Positions 1 to 9,783 of a stretch of 64,000 nucleotides of DNA are shown here, piece by piece. The position numbers and the translations under genes are program-made. Positions within the stretch are counted from its first letter, which is position 1, and each line of letters opens with the position of its first letter. Source of the DNA: Rhizobium sp. NLR16a (GTDB lineage: Bacteria > Pseudomonadota > Alphaproteobacteria > Rhizobiales > Rhizobiaceae); NCBI RefSeq assembly GCF_017948245.1, contig NZ_CP072865.1, forward strand, positions 583,501 to 647,500, read 5' to 3'. Under the pieces are notes generated by a model. The model did not search any database. It was given only the letters and a program-made list of their open reading frames with translations, and had not been told where the DNA came from.

Positions 1-449
1 ATGCCGCCGGAGAGCTTTCCGGCGAGCCGGCCGGTGAAACGCTTGAGGTCGGTGAAGGTCAACAGTTCGTCGAAGGCGCCGGCGCGTTCGCTCTTCGGCA
101 GGCCGCGCAAATCGGCATAGAGATCGAGGTTTTCCTGGACCGAGAGATCCTCATAAAGACCGAAGCGCTGCGGCATGTAGCCGGTCGCCGCCTGAATGCC
201 GGCGGCGTTCTTTCTGGTGTCGAAGCCCAGAACCTCCATCGTTCCGGTATCGGGCAGCATCAGGCCGGTCATCAGCCGGATCAGCGTCGTCTTGCCGGCG
301 CCGTCGGGGCCAACGAGGCCGGTGATCGCGCCGCCGCCGATGACGCCGGAGACGGCGTCGAGGGCTGCAGGCGCACCCCCAAAGCGCTTGGTGACGCCGT
401 CGATCCGAACGAGCGGCCTGGCGTCTCGACCGGGTTCGGGGGCAGTCAT
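1..449 (-). CDS. ABC transporter ATP-binding protein, YbhF-like (partial, C-terminus beyond window)
   Basis: The visible 149 residues are the N-terminal half of an ABC ATPase. The Walker A loop GPDGAGKTT is at residues 47-55, the Q-loop region follows at about 93, and the LSGG signature is the last thing before the edge. The ATG overlaps the TGA of the membrane-fusion gene by 4 nt (ATGA), so it is the third gene of a regulator / fusion protein / ATPase operon. In E. coli the same order (cecR, ybhG, ybhF, then permeases ybhS and ybhR) encodes a drug and cation efflux system. The permeases would lie to the left of the window. Inference: energises efflux of hydrophobic compounds across the inner membrane. 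YbhF proteins often carry two ATPase domains, which cannot be tested here. Confidence 0.85.
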   Translation of the reverse strand, partial: MTAPEPGRDARPLVRIDGVTKRFGGAPAALDAVSGVIGGGAITGLVGPDGAGKTTLIRLMTGLMLPDTGTMEVLGFDTRKNAAGIQAATGYMPQRFGLYEDLSVQENLDLYADLRGLPKSERAGAFDELLTFTDLKRFTGRLAGKLSGG

Positions 450-1459
450 TGTCCGCCTGCCGGTGGCGCGGACAGCCGCACCGTGACCGGCATCCCCTGC
501 CGCAGGTCGGGGCCGGGTTTGTCGATGACGATCCTCAGGCGATAGACGAGATCGGTCCTCAGTTCAGGCGTTTCCACCGACTTCGGCGTGAACTCGGCGA
601 CCGGCGAGATGAAGCCAATGGTGCCTTCATAGGGTCTATCCGGCAGGGTATCGGAGGCGACGGATACTTTCATCCCGGGGTGGATGCGGCCGAGATCGGG
701 CTCGGCGACGTAGCTGCGCACCCAGACAGGTTCGGTGAGTGAAAGCACGAAGACGGTATCGGCCGGCGAGACGATCGCGCCATTTTCCCGCACCCGCGAG
801 AGGATGACGCCGTCGTTCGGAGCACGCAATTCGGTGTCTGCGAGCGAGGTTCGGGCCGAGGCGAGTGTGGCCTCGGCGGCCTTCAGCTGGGCGTCGGCGG
901 CGGCGATATCCTCGACGCGTGAGCCTTCCTGCAGCAGCTTCAGTGCCTCGCTGGCGGATTGCGAGCGGGCGGCGGCCATCGCCTTTGCGGCGGTCGCCTG
1001 GTCGAGGTTCGCTTCGGAAATCGTGCCCTGCGGGCGAAGCTGGCGGGCGCGGTCATAGGCGAGGTTGGCATTCTGCAGATCCGCGAGGCTTTCGTCGTAG
1101 GCAGCTCGCGCTTGGGCGATCTCGGTCGGCCGCGGGCCGGCCTTCAGCTTGTCGAGCGTCGCGCGAAGGGCAGCGGCATTGGCCTCGCCGGAGCGAACGG
1201 CGAATTCATAGGGTGCGGCGTCGAGGTTCGCCAGGACCGTGCCGCTCCTGACGACATCGCCCTCGTCGACGCGCAGTTCGGAGAGGCGGCCGCTGACGCG
1301 GAAGCCGAGCGAGACCTGACGGATATCGACATTGCCGTAAAGGACGAACTCGCGCCGCGCCTCGGGCAACCAGCCGAACCGCTCGGGCAGGCCGTACCAC
1401 CAGGCGGCGGCACCTGCCGCAACCAAGAGAAGGATCGCGAGGGGGAGGATGCGTTTCAT
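446..1459 (-). CDS. HlyD/YbhG-family periplasmic membrane-fusion protein
   Basis: 337 residues beginning at the ATG that gives an N-terminal membrane anchor ([18 protein letters not shown]). A biotinyl-lipoyl-like half motif ([14 protein letters not shown], about residues 52-65) follows, then a long alpha-helical hairpin rich in Ala, Gln and Glu, then a beta-barrel region. An upstream in-frame start at 1552 would add 31 Arg/Pro-rich residues inside the regulator gene and is rejected. The start overlaps the stop of the TetR gene and the stop overlaps the ABC start, both as ATGA. Family role: links an inner-membrane ABC exporter to the outer membrane. By synteny it is the YbhG equivalent. Confidence 0.88.
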   Translation of the reverse strand: MKRILPLAILLLVAAGAAAWWYGLPERFGWLPEARREFVLYGNVDIRQVSLGFRVSGRLSELRVDEGDVVRSGTVLANLDAAPYEFAVRSGEANAAALRATLDKLKAGPRPTEIAQARAAYDESLADLQNANLAYDRARQLRPQGTISEANLDQATAAKAMAAARSQSASEALKLLQEGSRVEDIAAADAQLKAAEATLASARTSLADTELRAPNDGVILSRVRENGAIVSPADTVFVLSLTEPVWVRSYVAEPDLGRIHPGMKVSVASDTLPDRPYEGTIGFISPVAEFTPKSVETPELRTDLVYRLRIVIDKPGPDLRQGMPVTVRLSAPPAGGQ

Positions 1460-2160
1460 GCTGCGCCTCCTTTCGGCGGGCCGATGACATCGGCCAGTTC
1501 GGCAGCAAGGCCCCGGAGGATTTCCACCTGTTCCGGGCCGAAGGCGTCCCATTCCATCTGGGCGAGTACGGAGGCATGGGCGAAGCGGAAGATGAGGATG
1601 CTGCCGACGAGGTTGAAAGTGCGAAGGCGCACATGTTCGGACGCCGGATCCTCGCCGAGAATGGCGCCGACCAGACGCCGGCCCATTTCGATCATCGGCC
1701 GCATGATGCCTTGATAAACCCGCTTGAAAGCTTCGGTCGGCTCCATCTGCTCGCGGATGAGGAAACGGGCCCAGGGTTCGGATTCCTTGGCGACGAAGAG
1801 CGTCACCATGGTCTGCAGAACCTCGGTCAGGAAGAGTCGGGCGTCGGCTTCCCCGAGCGGCTCGCCGGCTGCGTCGAGCGCCATCAGATGCGCGCCAATG
1901 CGCGCCCGCATGCCGCTGACATGAGCGTCGATCTGCATCATCAGATATTCGGCGGTGGCGATATAGAGGCCTTCCTTACTGCCGAAATAATAGGGAATCG
2001 CCTGCAGGTTGACGCCGGCGGCTTCGGTCAGCTGGCGTGTCGAGGCGCCATCGAAACCGTAGCGCCCGAAGACGTCGAGAGCGGCGGTGAGCATCTTCTG
2101 GCGCGCGATCTCGGCGCGGGCTGAAGCTGGCGGGTTTGGCTTGTCGCGTTCTCGGGTCAT
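1456..2160 (-). CDS. cecR: TetR/AcrR transcriptional regulator, CecR (YbiH) family
   Basis: 234 residues. The N-terminal helix-turn-helix (about residues 20-75) contains [20 protein letters not shown] and then [14 protein letters not shown], the form typical of CecR/YbiH proteins. The C-terminal ligand domain (about 90-225) resembles the CecR-type domain. It is first in the operon with the fusion protein and the ABC ATPase. In E. coli, CecR represses ybhGFSR and affects sensitivity to cefoperazone and chloramphenicol. Autoregulation from the region above 2160 is likely. Family assignment is firm; the ligand is unknown. Confidence 0.85.
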   Translation of the reverse strand: MTRERDKPNPPASARAEIARQKMLTAALDVFGRYGFDGASTRQLTEAAGVNLQAIPYYFGSKEGLYIATAEYLMMQIDAHVSGMRARIGAHLMALDAAGEPLGEADARLFLTEVLQTMVTLFVAKESEPWARFLIREQMEPTEAFKRVYQGIMRPMIEMGRRLVGAILGEDPASEHVRLRTFNLVGSILIFRFAHASVLAQMEWDAFGPEQVEILRGLAAELADVIGPPKGGAA

Positions 2161-2394
2161 GACATTTTTATAGCGTCGTTAGTGAAATCAGTCAATCGAT
2201 TGATTATATCGCGGCAACCACTTTCGGGTGAGGACGCAAGCTGCGACTTTCCCTGCCTTGGATCAGGATGAATTCCACGCACGGGCCCAAATATGCCAAG
2301 TGCCATTCTCGGCGGCTCTGAAAGCATATTGTTTCGCGTTATACGCTCATTTTCTGACACAAAACTGCCTTGCTCTTTCCGTATCGGCAGATCG

Positions 2395-2547
2395 ATGCGT
2401 ATTCAGATCTATATTATCGCGCTGCTGTTGAGCGCCATTATGTGGTCGATCTCGTTCGATGCGGCGCGAGAATCCTATCATGCCGCCCAAAGTGCGGGAT
2501 TGATGCCGAACCTGCATATCAACAAGAAGCTGGATCGCATTCTCTAG
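2395..2547 (+). CDS. Small membrane protein, unknown
   Basis: A 50-residue reading frame from ATG 2395 to TAG. Residues 4-20 are a hydrophobic segment (QIYIIALLLSAIMWSI), followed by a polar tail with basic residues, as in single-span small membrane proteins or a short exported peptide. An upstream start at 2293 would add 34 residues of poor composition. There is no recognised family and no strong Shine-Dalgarno sequence. The frame could be fortuitous. Confidence 0.4.
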   Translation: MRIQIYIIALLLSAIMWSISFDAARESYHAAQSAGLMPNLHINKKLDRIL

Positions 2548-2803
2548 ACTGCGATCAGCGTCCAATCATGGACGTTTTGCCGATGCCGCCGTCCAGCCGC
2601 CGGCCAAGGCGTTTTCATGCCTGTCTCGAGCCCTTCCGTATAGAAAGTCGAATTTCGTAAAATTTGATCGATCTGCTTAAAAGCCCTGCAAATACTGACC
2701 TGTAGAGTGTTCTCATGAAGGCGGCCGAAGCGTGGACAGACGCGTCGATCGCTTGGAGCCGGGTGAAACGAAAGCCCGCCGATCCGAAAACGGGGACTTC
2801 GAC

Positions 2804-3118
2804 ATGCAGAAAACTCTTGCCGCCATCGCCCTGACCTTGAGCATTGCCGCGGGGGCCGGTCCGGCCTTCGCCATCGGGCCTGCGAGCCTCGCCCGCGACC
2901 TGATCTACACTTCCGCCATCGGCCGTTCGCCTGAAATTCCCTTGACGACACGCGCCGGTTTCGTGCGGCCGAGCGCTCCCCTCGTTCTGCGCGGCCCAGC
3001 TGTGGTCGAGGCCAGGGGGTATCAGTTCAACGCCTATTCGCGGAGCCTGAGCGTTGCCATCGAATATGTATTCTCGACGGCGGTCGGCGCTGTGGAAGCG
3101 GTCACGTTCCTCCGCTAA
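2804..3118 (+). CDS. Small exported protein, unknown
   Basis: 104 residues from ATG 2804. Residues 1-23 form a clear Sec signal peptide (MQKTLAAIALTLSIAAGAG, cleavage after AFA). The mature part is short, with no cysteine and no domain I recognise. The longer frame from 2732 begins with a highly charged stretch before the signal peptide and is not credible. It converges with lpsL, whose stop is 12 nt away. Probably periplasmic; function unknown. Confidence 0.65.
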   Translation: MQKTLAAIALTLSIAAGAGPAFAIGPASLARDLIYTSAIGRSPEIPLTTRAGFVRPSAPLVLRGPAVVEARGYQFNAYSRSLSVAIEYVFSTAVGAVEAVTFLR

Positions 3119-3129
3119 AGCAACCCGCT

Positions 3130-4146
3130 TCAGGCATCCAGTTCTCGACGTACGTCGATATACCAGTCGACGAAGGCCTTGACGCCGACGTCCAGTGTCG
3201 TGTCGGGTTTGTATCCCGTCAGTGCCACGAGAAGATCGGGGGCAGCGAAGGTGCGCGGCACGTCGCCCTTCTGCATTGCCAGCATCTTGCGGATGGCAGG
3301 GCGGCCGAGCGCTTTTTCCACCGTCTCGACGAAATCCATCAGGCTGACGGGCTGACCGCCGCCGATATTGACGACGCGGAAGGGCGCCTGGTGCGAAAGT
3401 GTTTCGATCCCAGCGTCACCGAGGCGATTTTCCTCGCTCGGGGCAATTGCCGACAACCTGACGATTGCTTCGATGAGGTCGTCGATATAGGTGAAGTCGC
3501 GGCTCATATTGCCTTCGCCGTAGATCTCGATTGGCTGGCCTTCGAGCATGTTCTTGGCGAATTTGAACAGCGCCATATCGGGCCGGCCCCATGGGCCATA
3601 GACGGTGAAGAAACGGAAGGCCGTCGTCGGGATCTTGTGGAGATGGGCATAGCTGTGCGCCATCAATTCCATCGATTTCTTCGTCGCCGCATAGATGGTC
3701 AGCGGCTCGTCGGCGCGATCGGTCTCGCGGAAGGGGACGGTCGCGTTGGCGCCATAGATCGATGATGTCGAGGCCAGCATCAGGTGGCGAACTTCAACCC
3801 GCCGGGCGATTTCCATGATATTCCAGGAGCCTTCGACATTCGAATGTATATAGGCTTCGGGATTTTCCAGGCTGTAGCGGACGCCGGCTTGCGCGGCGAG
3901 ATGGATCAGGATGTCAGGCGCGGCCGCGGAGACTGCCCCCTCCAGCGCCGGCCGGTCCTCAAGCATTGATATGACAGGCCGGAAGGCCGGAAACTGAGAG
4001 AGTGCGGCGTGACGCATCTCTTTGAGCTTGACGTTGTAATAAGGCGTGAGGCCGTCGAAACCCGTCACCTCATGCCCTTCCTGCAACAGGCGCCTGGCCA
4101 GATGAAAACCGATAAAGCCGGCAGTGCCTGTAATGAAGTAGCGCAT
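3130..4146 (-). CDS. lpsL: NAD-dependent UDP-glucuronate 4-epimerase, LpsL type
   Basis: 338 residues, an extended short-chain dehydrogenase. The NAD-binding GTAGFIG is at residues 7-13, and the catalytic pair Y152 and K156 (YAATK) lies after STSSIYG. The PYYNVKLK segment near residue 35 is typical of UDP-GlcA 4-epimerases. The start at 4146 gives the normal N-terminus; the frame from 4206 adds 20 unlikely residues. It converts UDP-GlcA to UDP-GalA in the cytoplasm and would use the product of ugd (13389-14708). In rhizobia this supplies galacturonate for lipopolysaccharide and other surface glycans. It is monocistronic here. Confidence 0.85.
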   Translation of the reverse strand: MRYFITGTAGFIGFHLARRLLQEGHEVTGFDGLTPYYNVKLKEMRHAALSQFPAFRPVISMLEDRPALEGAVSAAAPDILIHLAAQAGVRYSLENPEAYIHSNVEGSWNIMEIARRVEVRHLMLASTSSIYGANATVPFRETDRADEPLTIYAATKKSMELMAHSYAHLHKIPTTAFRFFTVYGPWGRPDMALFKFAKNMLEGQPIEIYGEGNMSRDFTYIDDLIEAIVRLSAIAPSEENRLGDAGIETLSHQAPFRVVNIGGGQPVSLMDFVETVEKALGRPAIRKMLAMQKGDVPRTFAAPDLLVALTGYKPDTTLDVGVKAFVDWYIDVRRELDA

Positions 4147-4406
4147 TCCCACCTTTTCTCGGCTCCCTGCCGACGGCAAAAGCCGGTTCCGTAAAATGGC
4201 ACCCACTTACAGGATAAAAAGAGGCCGAGTCGATAGGCCTTTGAAAGATAGCACCTGACGCGGCTCTGCTGTCGTCGTTTCCGGACATTATGCTGCATTG
4301 CACCATAGGGGCTTGCATGTTATGGGCGACGGGTCGTCTCGCGCATGATGCCGAAAAGGTTGAGCGGTTTTCGGGCGACATCCTGTTCAGGCGGAACCAG
4401 GGATTG

Positions 4407-5363
4407 ATGAGAAACATAGTTTATTGGATTCTCTCTGCGTTTCTGACCCTGGCCATTGCGGTCGTGTCGCTGCGCTATCTCACGAATTTCTGGCTGCTCT
4501 CCTTCATCTACAGTTTTCAGATCCATCTCGGCCTCACATTCGCCGCCGCCAGCCTCGTCATCCTGGCTGTCAGAAGACATGCTTACGGCGTTGCCCTTCT
4601 GCTTGTCTCGCTGCTCCTCACGGCGCACGGCGTTATCATGCTACGTGAATTTGCGGAGGACGACAGGGGAACGGGAACGGCGCCGCTTTTCCGTCTGATG
4701 TCGTTCAACGTTGCGATCGATAACTGGAAAAATTCGACCGCCGTCGCGGATATGGTGATCGCTTCGAACGCCGATGTCGTCAATCTGCTCGAAGCCAAGC
4801 CGCTGACGTTCCATCTGCAGCGATTGTTCAAGGTCTATCCGTATCATATCGGCTGCGACCACGGCAAAGACAGCTGCGACACACTGGTGCTGTCCAAACG
4901 CCCGTTCGTGACCCGCCAGGTCGCGAGCATCGGCAGCTTGCGGAAAGACAGGCTGGTCGCAGCGAGCGTCGATTTCGGCGGGCAAACCGTCAATCTCGTA
5001 TCGGCCCATCTGACCAAACCCTATTACGACGATTACCAGATGGAAGAGTTGGGAGATCTCAGCAAAGCGCTTGATGCGATCTCAGGTCCGCTGGTGCTGT
5101 CCGGCGATTTCAATTCGTCGTCGATCGCCCCCAGCATTCAGGCTCTCCTGCGCAAGCAGAAGCTGAAGACTATGGCGCCCGAACCGGCGACATGGCCGAT
5201 CGCGGCCGATCGATACGGCATCGCCATCGATCACATATTCGCGCGCGCGCCGCTTCATCTGACGTCATTGAAACGCCTCGACGACAATCTCGGCTCCAAC
5301 CATTCCGGCCTGATCGCCGAATTCATTGTCGATAGGAGCGGCGAGACGGCGCCGGCACAATAA
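4407..5363 (+). CDS. Membrane-anchored endonuclease/exonuclease/phosphatase-family protein
   Basis: 318 residues. Three hydrophobic segments fill about residues 1-75. The EEP fold follows with its usual landmarks: MSFNVA, NLLEAKP (metal-binding Glu), LSGDFNS (Asp/Asn pair), DHIFA and SNHSG near the C-terminus. ATG 4407 is preceded by a purine-rich CAGGG and opens the membrane segment. The frame from 4290 adds 39 residues without hydrophobic character. The catalytic domain is probably periplasmic, cleaving phosphodiesters in DNA, lipids or glycans. The substrate cannot be told. It diverges from lpsL. Confidence 0.78.
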   Translation: MRNIVYWILSAFLTLAIAVVSLRYLTNFWLLSFIYSFQIHLGLTFAAASLVILAVRRHAYGVALLLVSLLLTAHGVIMLREFAEDDRGTGTAPLFRLMSFNVAIDNWKNSTAVADMVIASNADVVNLLEAKPLTFHLQRLFKVYPYHIGCDHGKDSCDTLVLSKRPFVTRQVASIGSLRKDRLVAASVDFGGQTVNLVSAHLTKPYYDDYQMEELGDLSKALDAISGPLVLSGDFNSSSIAPSIQALLRKQKLKTMAPEPATWPIAADRYGIAIDHIFARAPLHLTSLKRLDDNLGSNHSGLIAEFIVDRSGETAPAQ

Positions 5364-5388
5364 ACAGGCAAGATAAGCCGGGCTGAAA

Positions 5389-5694
5389 TCAGAATCTGGT
5401 TCGGCCGCCCTTGCGGTCGATCATCTGAAAATTCTTGCCGTCAGTCTTCACGTTGACGCAGTCGGTCGACTTGTCGGGAAACCGGACACAGACCTCGCCA
5501 TTGTTGATCTTGTAGCCATTCTTGCTGCCTTCGCGATATTCATAGCCGTTGCTGCTTTCTTTCAGCTCCGACGTGCCGGGCAGATGCTGGCGGATTTCCG
5601 CCTCGCTTGCGGCGCGCATGTTCGCCGTTTGGGCAAAGGCCATTGCCGGCAGCAGGATTGAAAGAAATCCGGCGAGGGCGGGCAGGGTACGCAT
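5389..5694 (-). CDS. Small exported protein, unknown
   Basis: 101 residues with a signal peptide at 1-21 (LSILLPAMAFAQ, cleavage after AFA). The mature part has one pair of cysteines (EVCVRF and DCVNV) that could form a disulfide, and a Lys/Gly/Asn-rich pattern. It resembles the many small rhizobial periplasmic proteins with beta-rich repeats, but I cannot name the family. It converges with the EEP gene at a 25-nt gap. Confidence 0.7.
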   Translation of the reverse strand: MRTLPALAGFLSILLPAMAFAQTANMRAASEAEIRQHLPGTSELKESSNGYEYREGSKNGYKINNGEVCVRFPDKSTDCVNVKTDGKNFQMIDRKGGRTRF

Positions 5695-5828
5695 CAGAGG
5701 ACATCTCCTGTCAGGTCTGTCGGCTCATTCATTCTACGAGAATCCCGGAGGGGAATTCAACAGGGATGGTGGTCATGCCGGAAGCGCCGGCGGGCTGATC
5801 TGGCCTGCCTGTCGTTCCGGCACTTGGC

Positions 5829-7256
5829 TTAAGTTCTTCCGAATTCGTCAACGATGCGGATGATATCGTCCTCGCCGAGATAGGAGCCCGTCTGAACCTC
5901 GATGAGCTCGAGAACGATCTTGCCGGGATTGGCGAGACGGTGGACTTCTCCGAGCGGGATATAGACGCTTTCGTTCTCGCGCAGCATCTGCACGTTGTCG
6001 CCGATCGTCACCTCGGCCGTTCCCTTTACGACGACCCAGTGCTCGGAGCGATGGTGGTGTTTTTGCAGCGAAAGCTTCTTGCCCGGCGTGACGAAGATGC
6101 GCTTCACCTGGAATCGGTCGCCGTTGAAGATCGAGGTATAGCCGCCCCAGGGGCGATAGGACGTCGGATGGGTTTCGGTGAATTTCGCCGTGGCGGAAGC
6201 GGAGGCCAGCATCTTGACCAACTGCCCGACATTCTGGCTGTCCTTGAGCGGACCGACATAGACCGCGTCCTCGCTGGCGATGACGGCGACATCGTCCATG
6301 CCCTGGACGGCAAGGTGCACGCCGTGGGTCATGACGAGCGAGTTGCGGGTGTTGACGACGGTCGTGTTTGCGGCGGCGACATTGCCGTTGTCGTCGCGGA
6401 CGCCTGATTTCCAGACCGCATCCCAGCTTCCCATATCGGACCACTTGAAGGGCGAGGGGACGACGGCGGCCTTCGAGGTCTTCTCCATGATCGCATAGTC
6501 GATGGAGATATCAGGGCTCTTTGCGAAATGATCGGCATCGAGGCGGGTAAAGTCGAGATCGCGGCTTGCCTTGGAAACGGCCTTGCCTGCCGCCTTCAGT
6601 ACGTCGGGCGCATATTCCTGAAGTTCGGCAATCAGCTCTGTCACCGGGAACATGAAGATGCCCGAGTTCCAATAGAAGCCGCCATCGGCCAGCATCTGCT
6701 CGGCCTTGTCCAAGGCCGGCTTTTCCACGAAGCGGCTGACCTTGTGGGCGCCGTTTCCGAGCGCTTCGCCGATTTCGATATAGCCGTACCCGGTCGCGGG
6801 CTCAGTGGGGTTAATGCCGAAGGTGACGAGCTTGCCAGCAGCGGCCGCATCGCGGGCGATGCGGATGCAATCGAAATAGCTCTTGTCGGCAAGGATCTCG
6901 TGATCCGAAGCGAGCATCTGGATGATCGTGTCCTTGCCGAAGAGCTCGGCGGCGAGCGTCGCGGCGGCGGCCACCGCTGCGGCGGTGTTGCGGGCAACGG
7001 GCTCGAGCAGCACGGCGGCGAGCGGAATGGCAAGCGCGCGGGCCTGCTCGGCGACCAGGAAGCGGAATTCCTCGTTGGTGACAACGATCGGGGCTTCATA
7101 GAGCGCGGGATCGGAAACACGTTCGAGGGTGTCCTGGAACAGCGTCTTGTTGCCGACGAACTGAATGAATTGTTTCGGCGCGGTGGCACGGGAAAGCGGC
7201 CAGAGCCGGGTGCCTTTACCGCCGGCCATGATCACGGGAACGATTTTCTGCGTCAT
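5829..7256 (-). CDS. manC: Mannose-1-phosphate guanylyltransferase / mannose-6-phosphate isomerase (type II, bifunctional)
   Basis: 475 residues. The nucleotidyltransferase domain (1-350) opens with GGKGTRLWPLSR at 12-23 and PKQF at 27-30. The C-terminal cupin (about 360-475) carries the isomerase motifs RPWGGYTS, QKHHHRSEHW and the GxVHRLANPGK region. It makes GDP-mannose from Man-1-P and GTP and may isomerise Fru-6-P. ATG 7256 overlaps the TGA of manB by 4 nt, so the two are translationally coupled. GDP-Man would feed the mannosyl, rhamnosyl or fucosyl residues of the surface glycans. The NoeJ name is used for a rhizobial homologue. Confidence 0.9.
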   Translation of the reverse strand: MTQKIVPVIMAGGKGTRLWPLSRATAPKQFIQFVGNKTLFQDTLERVSDPALYEAPIVVTNEEFRFLVAEQARALAIPLAAVLLEPVARNTAAAVAAAATLAAELFGKDTIIQMLASDHEILADKSYFDCIRIARDAAAAGKLVTFGINPTEPATGYGYIEIGEALGNGAHKVSRFVEKPALDKAEQMLADGGFYWNSGIFMFPVTELIAELQEYAPDVLKAAGKAVSKASRDLDFTRLDADHFAKSPDISIDYAIMEKTSKAAVVPSPFKWSDMGSWDAVWKSGVRDDNGNVAAANTTVVNTRNSLVMTHGVHLAVQGMDDVAVIASEDAVYVGPLKDSQNVGQLVKMLASASATAKFTETHPTSYRPWGGYTSIFNGDRFQVKRIFVTPGKKLSLQKHHHRSEHWVVVKGTAEVTIGDNVQMLRENESVYIPLGEVHRLANPGKIVLELIEVQTGSYLGEDDIIRIVDEFGRT

Positions 7257-8716
7257 AGGCGGGTTCCTTGAAATACGTTTTCGTCGCATGATTGTCGGGC
7301 GCCTGCCCAGTCTCTAATTCGATTGAGCCCTGCCTGCAGCAGGGCCAGAGCTGCAGTTTCGCTTCCGGCCTCGACGTAGCAGCGCATTTCCGGCGCGTTG
7401 CCGGACGGGCGGAAATGGATGATCCCGCCATCTCCGAGCGTCACTCGAAGGCCGTCTATGTCGGATTTCGCCGCCACCTCGCCGATCGGCAGCAGGAAAG
7501 CGGAGAGATTTTCATCCGAGGCGCGCAGATATCCCATCAGCGCCGCACTGGTCTCGATCGCGAAATTCTCCAGGCGGTCGGCGGCGGCAAAGGGCAGGCG
7601 ATAGGAGGCAGCGATAACAGAGAGCGGCTGCCGGCGTTTGGCGGCGAGCGACAGGATCGCCAGCATCGGGACGAAGCAATCGCGTGTCGGCAGGGCGCGC
7701 ACGGCTCTGCCGTTAATAACGAAGGGGGTTGCGGTCAGCAGCCCGCCATTGGCCTCGAAGCCCATTACGTGATCTCGCCCAGCGGCGACGGCTTCTTCCA
7801 TGCCTGTTATGACGAAGGGCGAGCCGACGCGGGTGCGCGTGACGGTAAAGGAGCCTGCTGCCTCGATGCCGGAATTGGAGGTCACCGGTGTCACCACCGT
7901 GCCGGCTCCAAGGAAATTGGCTGCCACCAGGCCGAGAAGATCGCCGCGCAGTGGCGTGCCGGTTTCGTCGGCGACCAGCGGGCGGTCGCCATCGCCATCC
8001 GTCGAGACGATTGTATCGAAGCTGTGATCGGAGACCCAGCGCTTCATCAGCGTGATAGTCTCCTCGGAAACGGCTTCTGTATCGACCGGAATGAAGCTTT
8101 CCGAACGCCCGAGAACGGTGACCTCAGCGCCATAATGGGCAAGAACGTCGACCAGGAGATCACGGGCTACGGTGCTGTGCTGGTAGACGCCGATCTTCAG
8201 GCCGGACAGCGCGCCTTGCGGAAGCAGGGCCGTATTGCGTTCGAAAAAGAGCTGTTGACAGATCGCCTCACGATCTTCCATCGCCGCTGGCGCCTGCATG
8301 ACCGCTTCGCCGCTTTTCTCGATTTCGGCGGCCAAGGCGGTAATCGCAGCCTCGTCCGATTTGTCGATCTCGCCGTCCGGACGGTAGAACTTGATGCCGT
8401 TGCGGTCCGCCGGAATATGAGAGCCGGTTATCATCAGGCATGCGGCCTTGCTTTCAAGACCATAAAGAGCAAGGGCTGGCGTCGGGACATTGCCGCAGTC
8501 GAAAATGCGGAAGCCGAGCGCGGCAAGCGCGCCAGCGCAATTGCCCGAGATTTCAGGGCTGGAATCGCGAAAGTCGCGGCCGATCAAAATGACGTCGCCG
8601 GTCTGTGCCTTGCCGCTTTTCAGCAGATATTTGCCGAACGCCATCGCGTAGAGAGCCGAGGCACGACCCTTGAGATCCACTGAAAGTCCGCGAAGGCCGC
8701 TCGTGCCGAATTTCAT
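7253..8716 (-). CDS. manB: Phosphomannomutase / phosphoglucomutase family
   Basis: 487 residues. The start motif FGTSGLRG (residues 3-10) is that of alpha-D-phosphohexomutases. The phosphoserine loop is TGSHIPADRNG with S99, the metal loop is DGDGDRP at 240-246, and the sugar-binding GFEANGG loop is further on. It interconverts Man-6-P and Man-1-P upstream of ManC, and the two genes form an overlapping pair. The phosphoserine loop is SHIP rather than the common SHNP, a conservative variant. Glucose specificity cannot be excluded, but the neighbour argues for mannose. Confidence 0.88.
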   Translation of the reverse strand: MKFGTSGLRGLSVDLKGRASALYAMAFGKYLLKSGKAQTGDVILIGRDFRDSSPEISGNCAGALAALGFRIFDCGNVPTPALALYGLESKAACLMITGSHIPADRNGIKFYRPDGEIDKSDEAAITALAAEIEKSGEAVMQAPAAMEDREAICQQLFFERNTALLPQGALSGLKIGVYQHSTVARDLLVDVLAHYGAEVTVLGRSESFIPVDTEAVSEETITLMKRWVSDHSFDTIVSTDGDGDRPLVADETGTPLRGDLLGLVAANFLGAGTVVTPVTSNSGIEAAGSFTVTRTRVGSPFVITGMEEAVAAGRDHVMGFEANGGLLTATPFVINGRAVRALPTRDCFVPMLAILSLAAKRRQPLSVIAASYRLPFAAADRLENFAIETSAALMGYLRASDENLSAFLLPIGEVAAKSDIDGLRVTLGDGGIIHFRPSGNAPEMRCYVEAGSETAALALLQAGLNRIRDWAGARQSCDENVFQGTRL

Positions 8717-8946
8717 TTGAAGAGGTGCCTCCAGTTTACAATCAAGGTTCTACTCAGGCCGCCTGCCGGCGTAAATACCGAAGCCGTCATATAGTTAAAC
8801 ACGAACGACGATGCCTCGGACAGCCTCTCGCAGTCTTCTCCCGCCGATCCTAAAGACGTAGACCCATTGCCGACAGGCATTGCAGCGTAGATCGATTTTG
8901 TTAGAACCGTGTGTCCATTGTTTCGTCCTATGCTGAAGGGTTCCTG

Positions 8947-9648
8947 ATGAGCGATACATCCGTCAGTCTCGATGAGGGCTGGAAGGCCGCGCTGGCGGGG
9001 GAGTTTTCAAGCCCCTATATGCAACAACTCAAATCCTTTCTCGTCGCGCAGAAACGAGTGGGCAAGCGGATCTTCCCGAAGGGCAGCGAATATTTCCGCG
9101 CTCTTGATCTGACGCCGATTGTCAACGTCAAGGCCGTCATCCTCGGACAGGATCCATATCACGGGCTTGGGCAGGCTCATGGACTATGCTTCAGCGTCCG
9201 ACCCGGCGTGCGCATACCGCCCTCCCTCGTCAATATCTATAAGGAGATGGAGACGGATCTCGGCATAGCGCCAGCGCGCCATGGTTTTCTCGAACATTGG
9301 GCAAAGCAGGGCGTGCTCCTGCTGAACAGCGTGCTGACGGTCGAGGAAGGGCAAGCGGCCGCCCATCAGGGCAAGGGGTGGGAGCGCTTCACCGATGCCA
9401 TTATCGGCAAAGTCAATGACGAATGCGAATCTGTCGTCTTCATGCTCTGGGGCTCCTATGCCCAGCGCAAGGCCGCATTTGTCGATACCACGCGGCATCT
9501 GGTGCTCAAGGCGCCGCATCCCTCGCCGCTTTCGGCCCATAACGGCTTCTTTGGCTGCAAACATTTTTCCAAGGCGAATGCCTTCCTTCAGTCCCGCGGA
9601 CGGGCGCCGATCGACTGGCAATTGCCGGCAGATCCTTACGGCGCCTGA
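8947..9648 (+). CDS. ung: Uracil-DNA glycosylase, family 1
   Basis: 233 residues from ATG 8947, which has GAAGG upstream. An alternative ATG at 8911 adds 12 residues. The water-activating loop GQDPYHG is at 67-73 with catalytic D69, and the Leu-intercalation motif HPSPLSAH is near residue 194. It excises uracil from DNA in base-excision repair. It is an isolated housekeeping gene between the sugar-nucleotide genes and the dioxygenase pair. The internal pattern is canonical and nothing is missing. Confidence 0.93.
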   Translation: MSDTSVSLDEGWKAALAGEFSSPYMQQLKSFLVAQKRVGKRIFPKGSEYFRALDLTPIVNVKAVILGQDPYHGLGQAHGLCFSVRPGVRIPPSLVNIYKEMETDLGIAPARHGFLEHWAKQGVLLLNSVLTVEEGQAAAHQGKGWERFTDAIIGKVNDECESVVFMLWGSYAQRKAAFVDTTRHLVLKAPHPSPLSAHNGFFGCKHFSKANAFLQSRGRAPIDWQLPADPYGA

Positions 9649-9783
9649 TGTGAACGCGGCTCGATCTTCGTTCACTAATAATAGACAATGCGTTTTGGTC
9701 TCTGGGTCTATTCCGGAGGCCGGCTGAGGCGCATTTATGATCCATCAAAAGCCCGCGGACTGCGGGCAAGAAAGGGGTCTCAC

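Noticed and set aside
7292..8683. 463-residue open frame on the plus strand
   Set aside because: Shadow of the phosphomannomutase gene.
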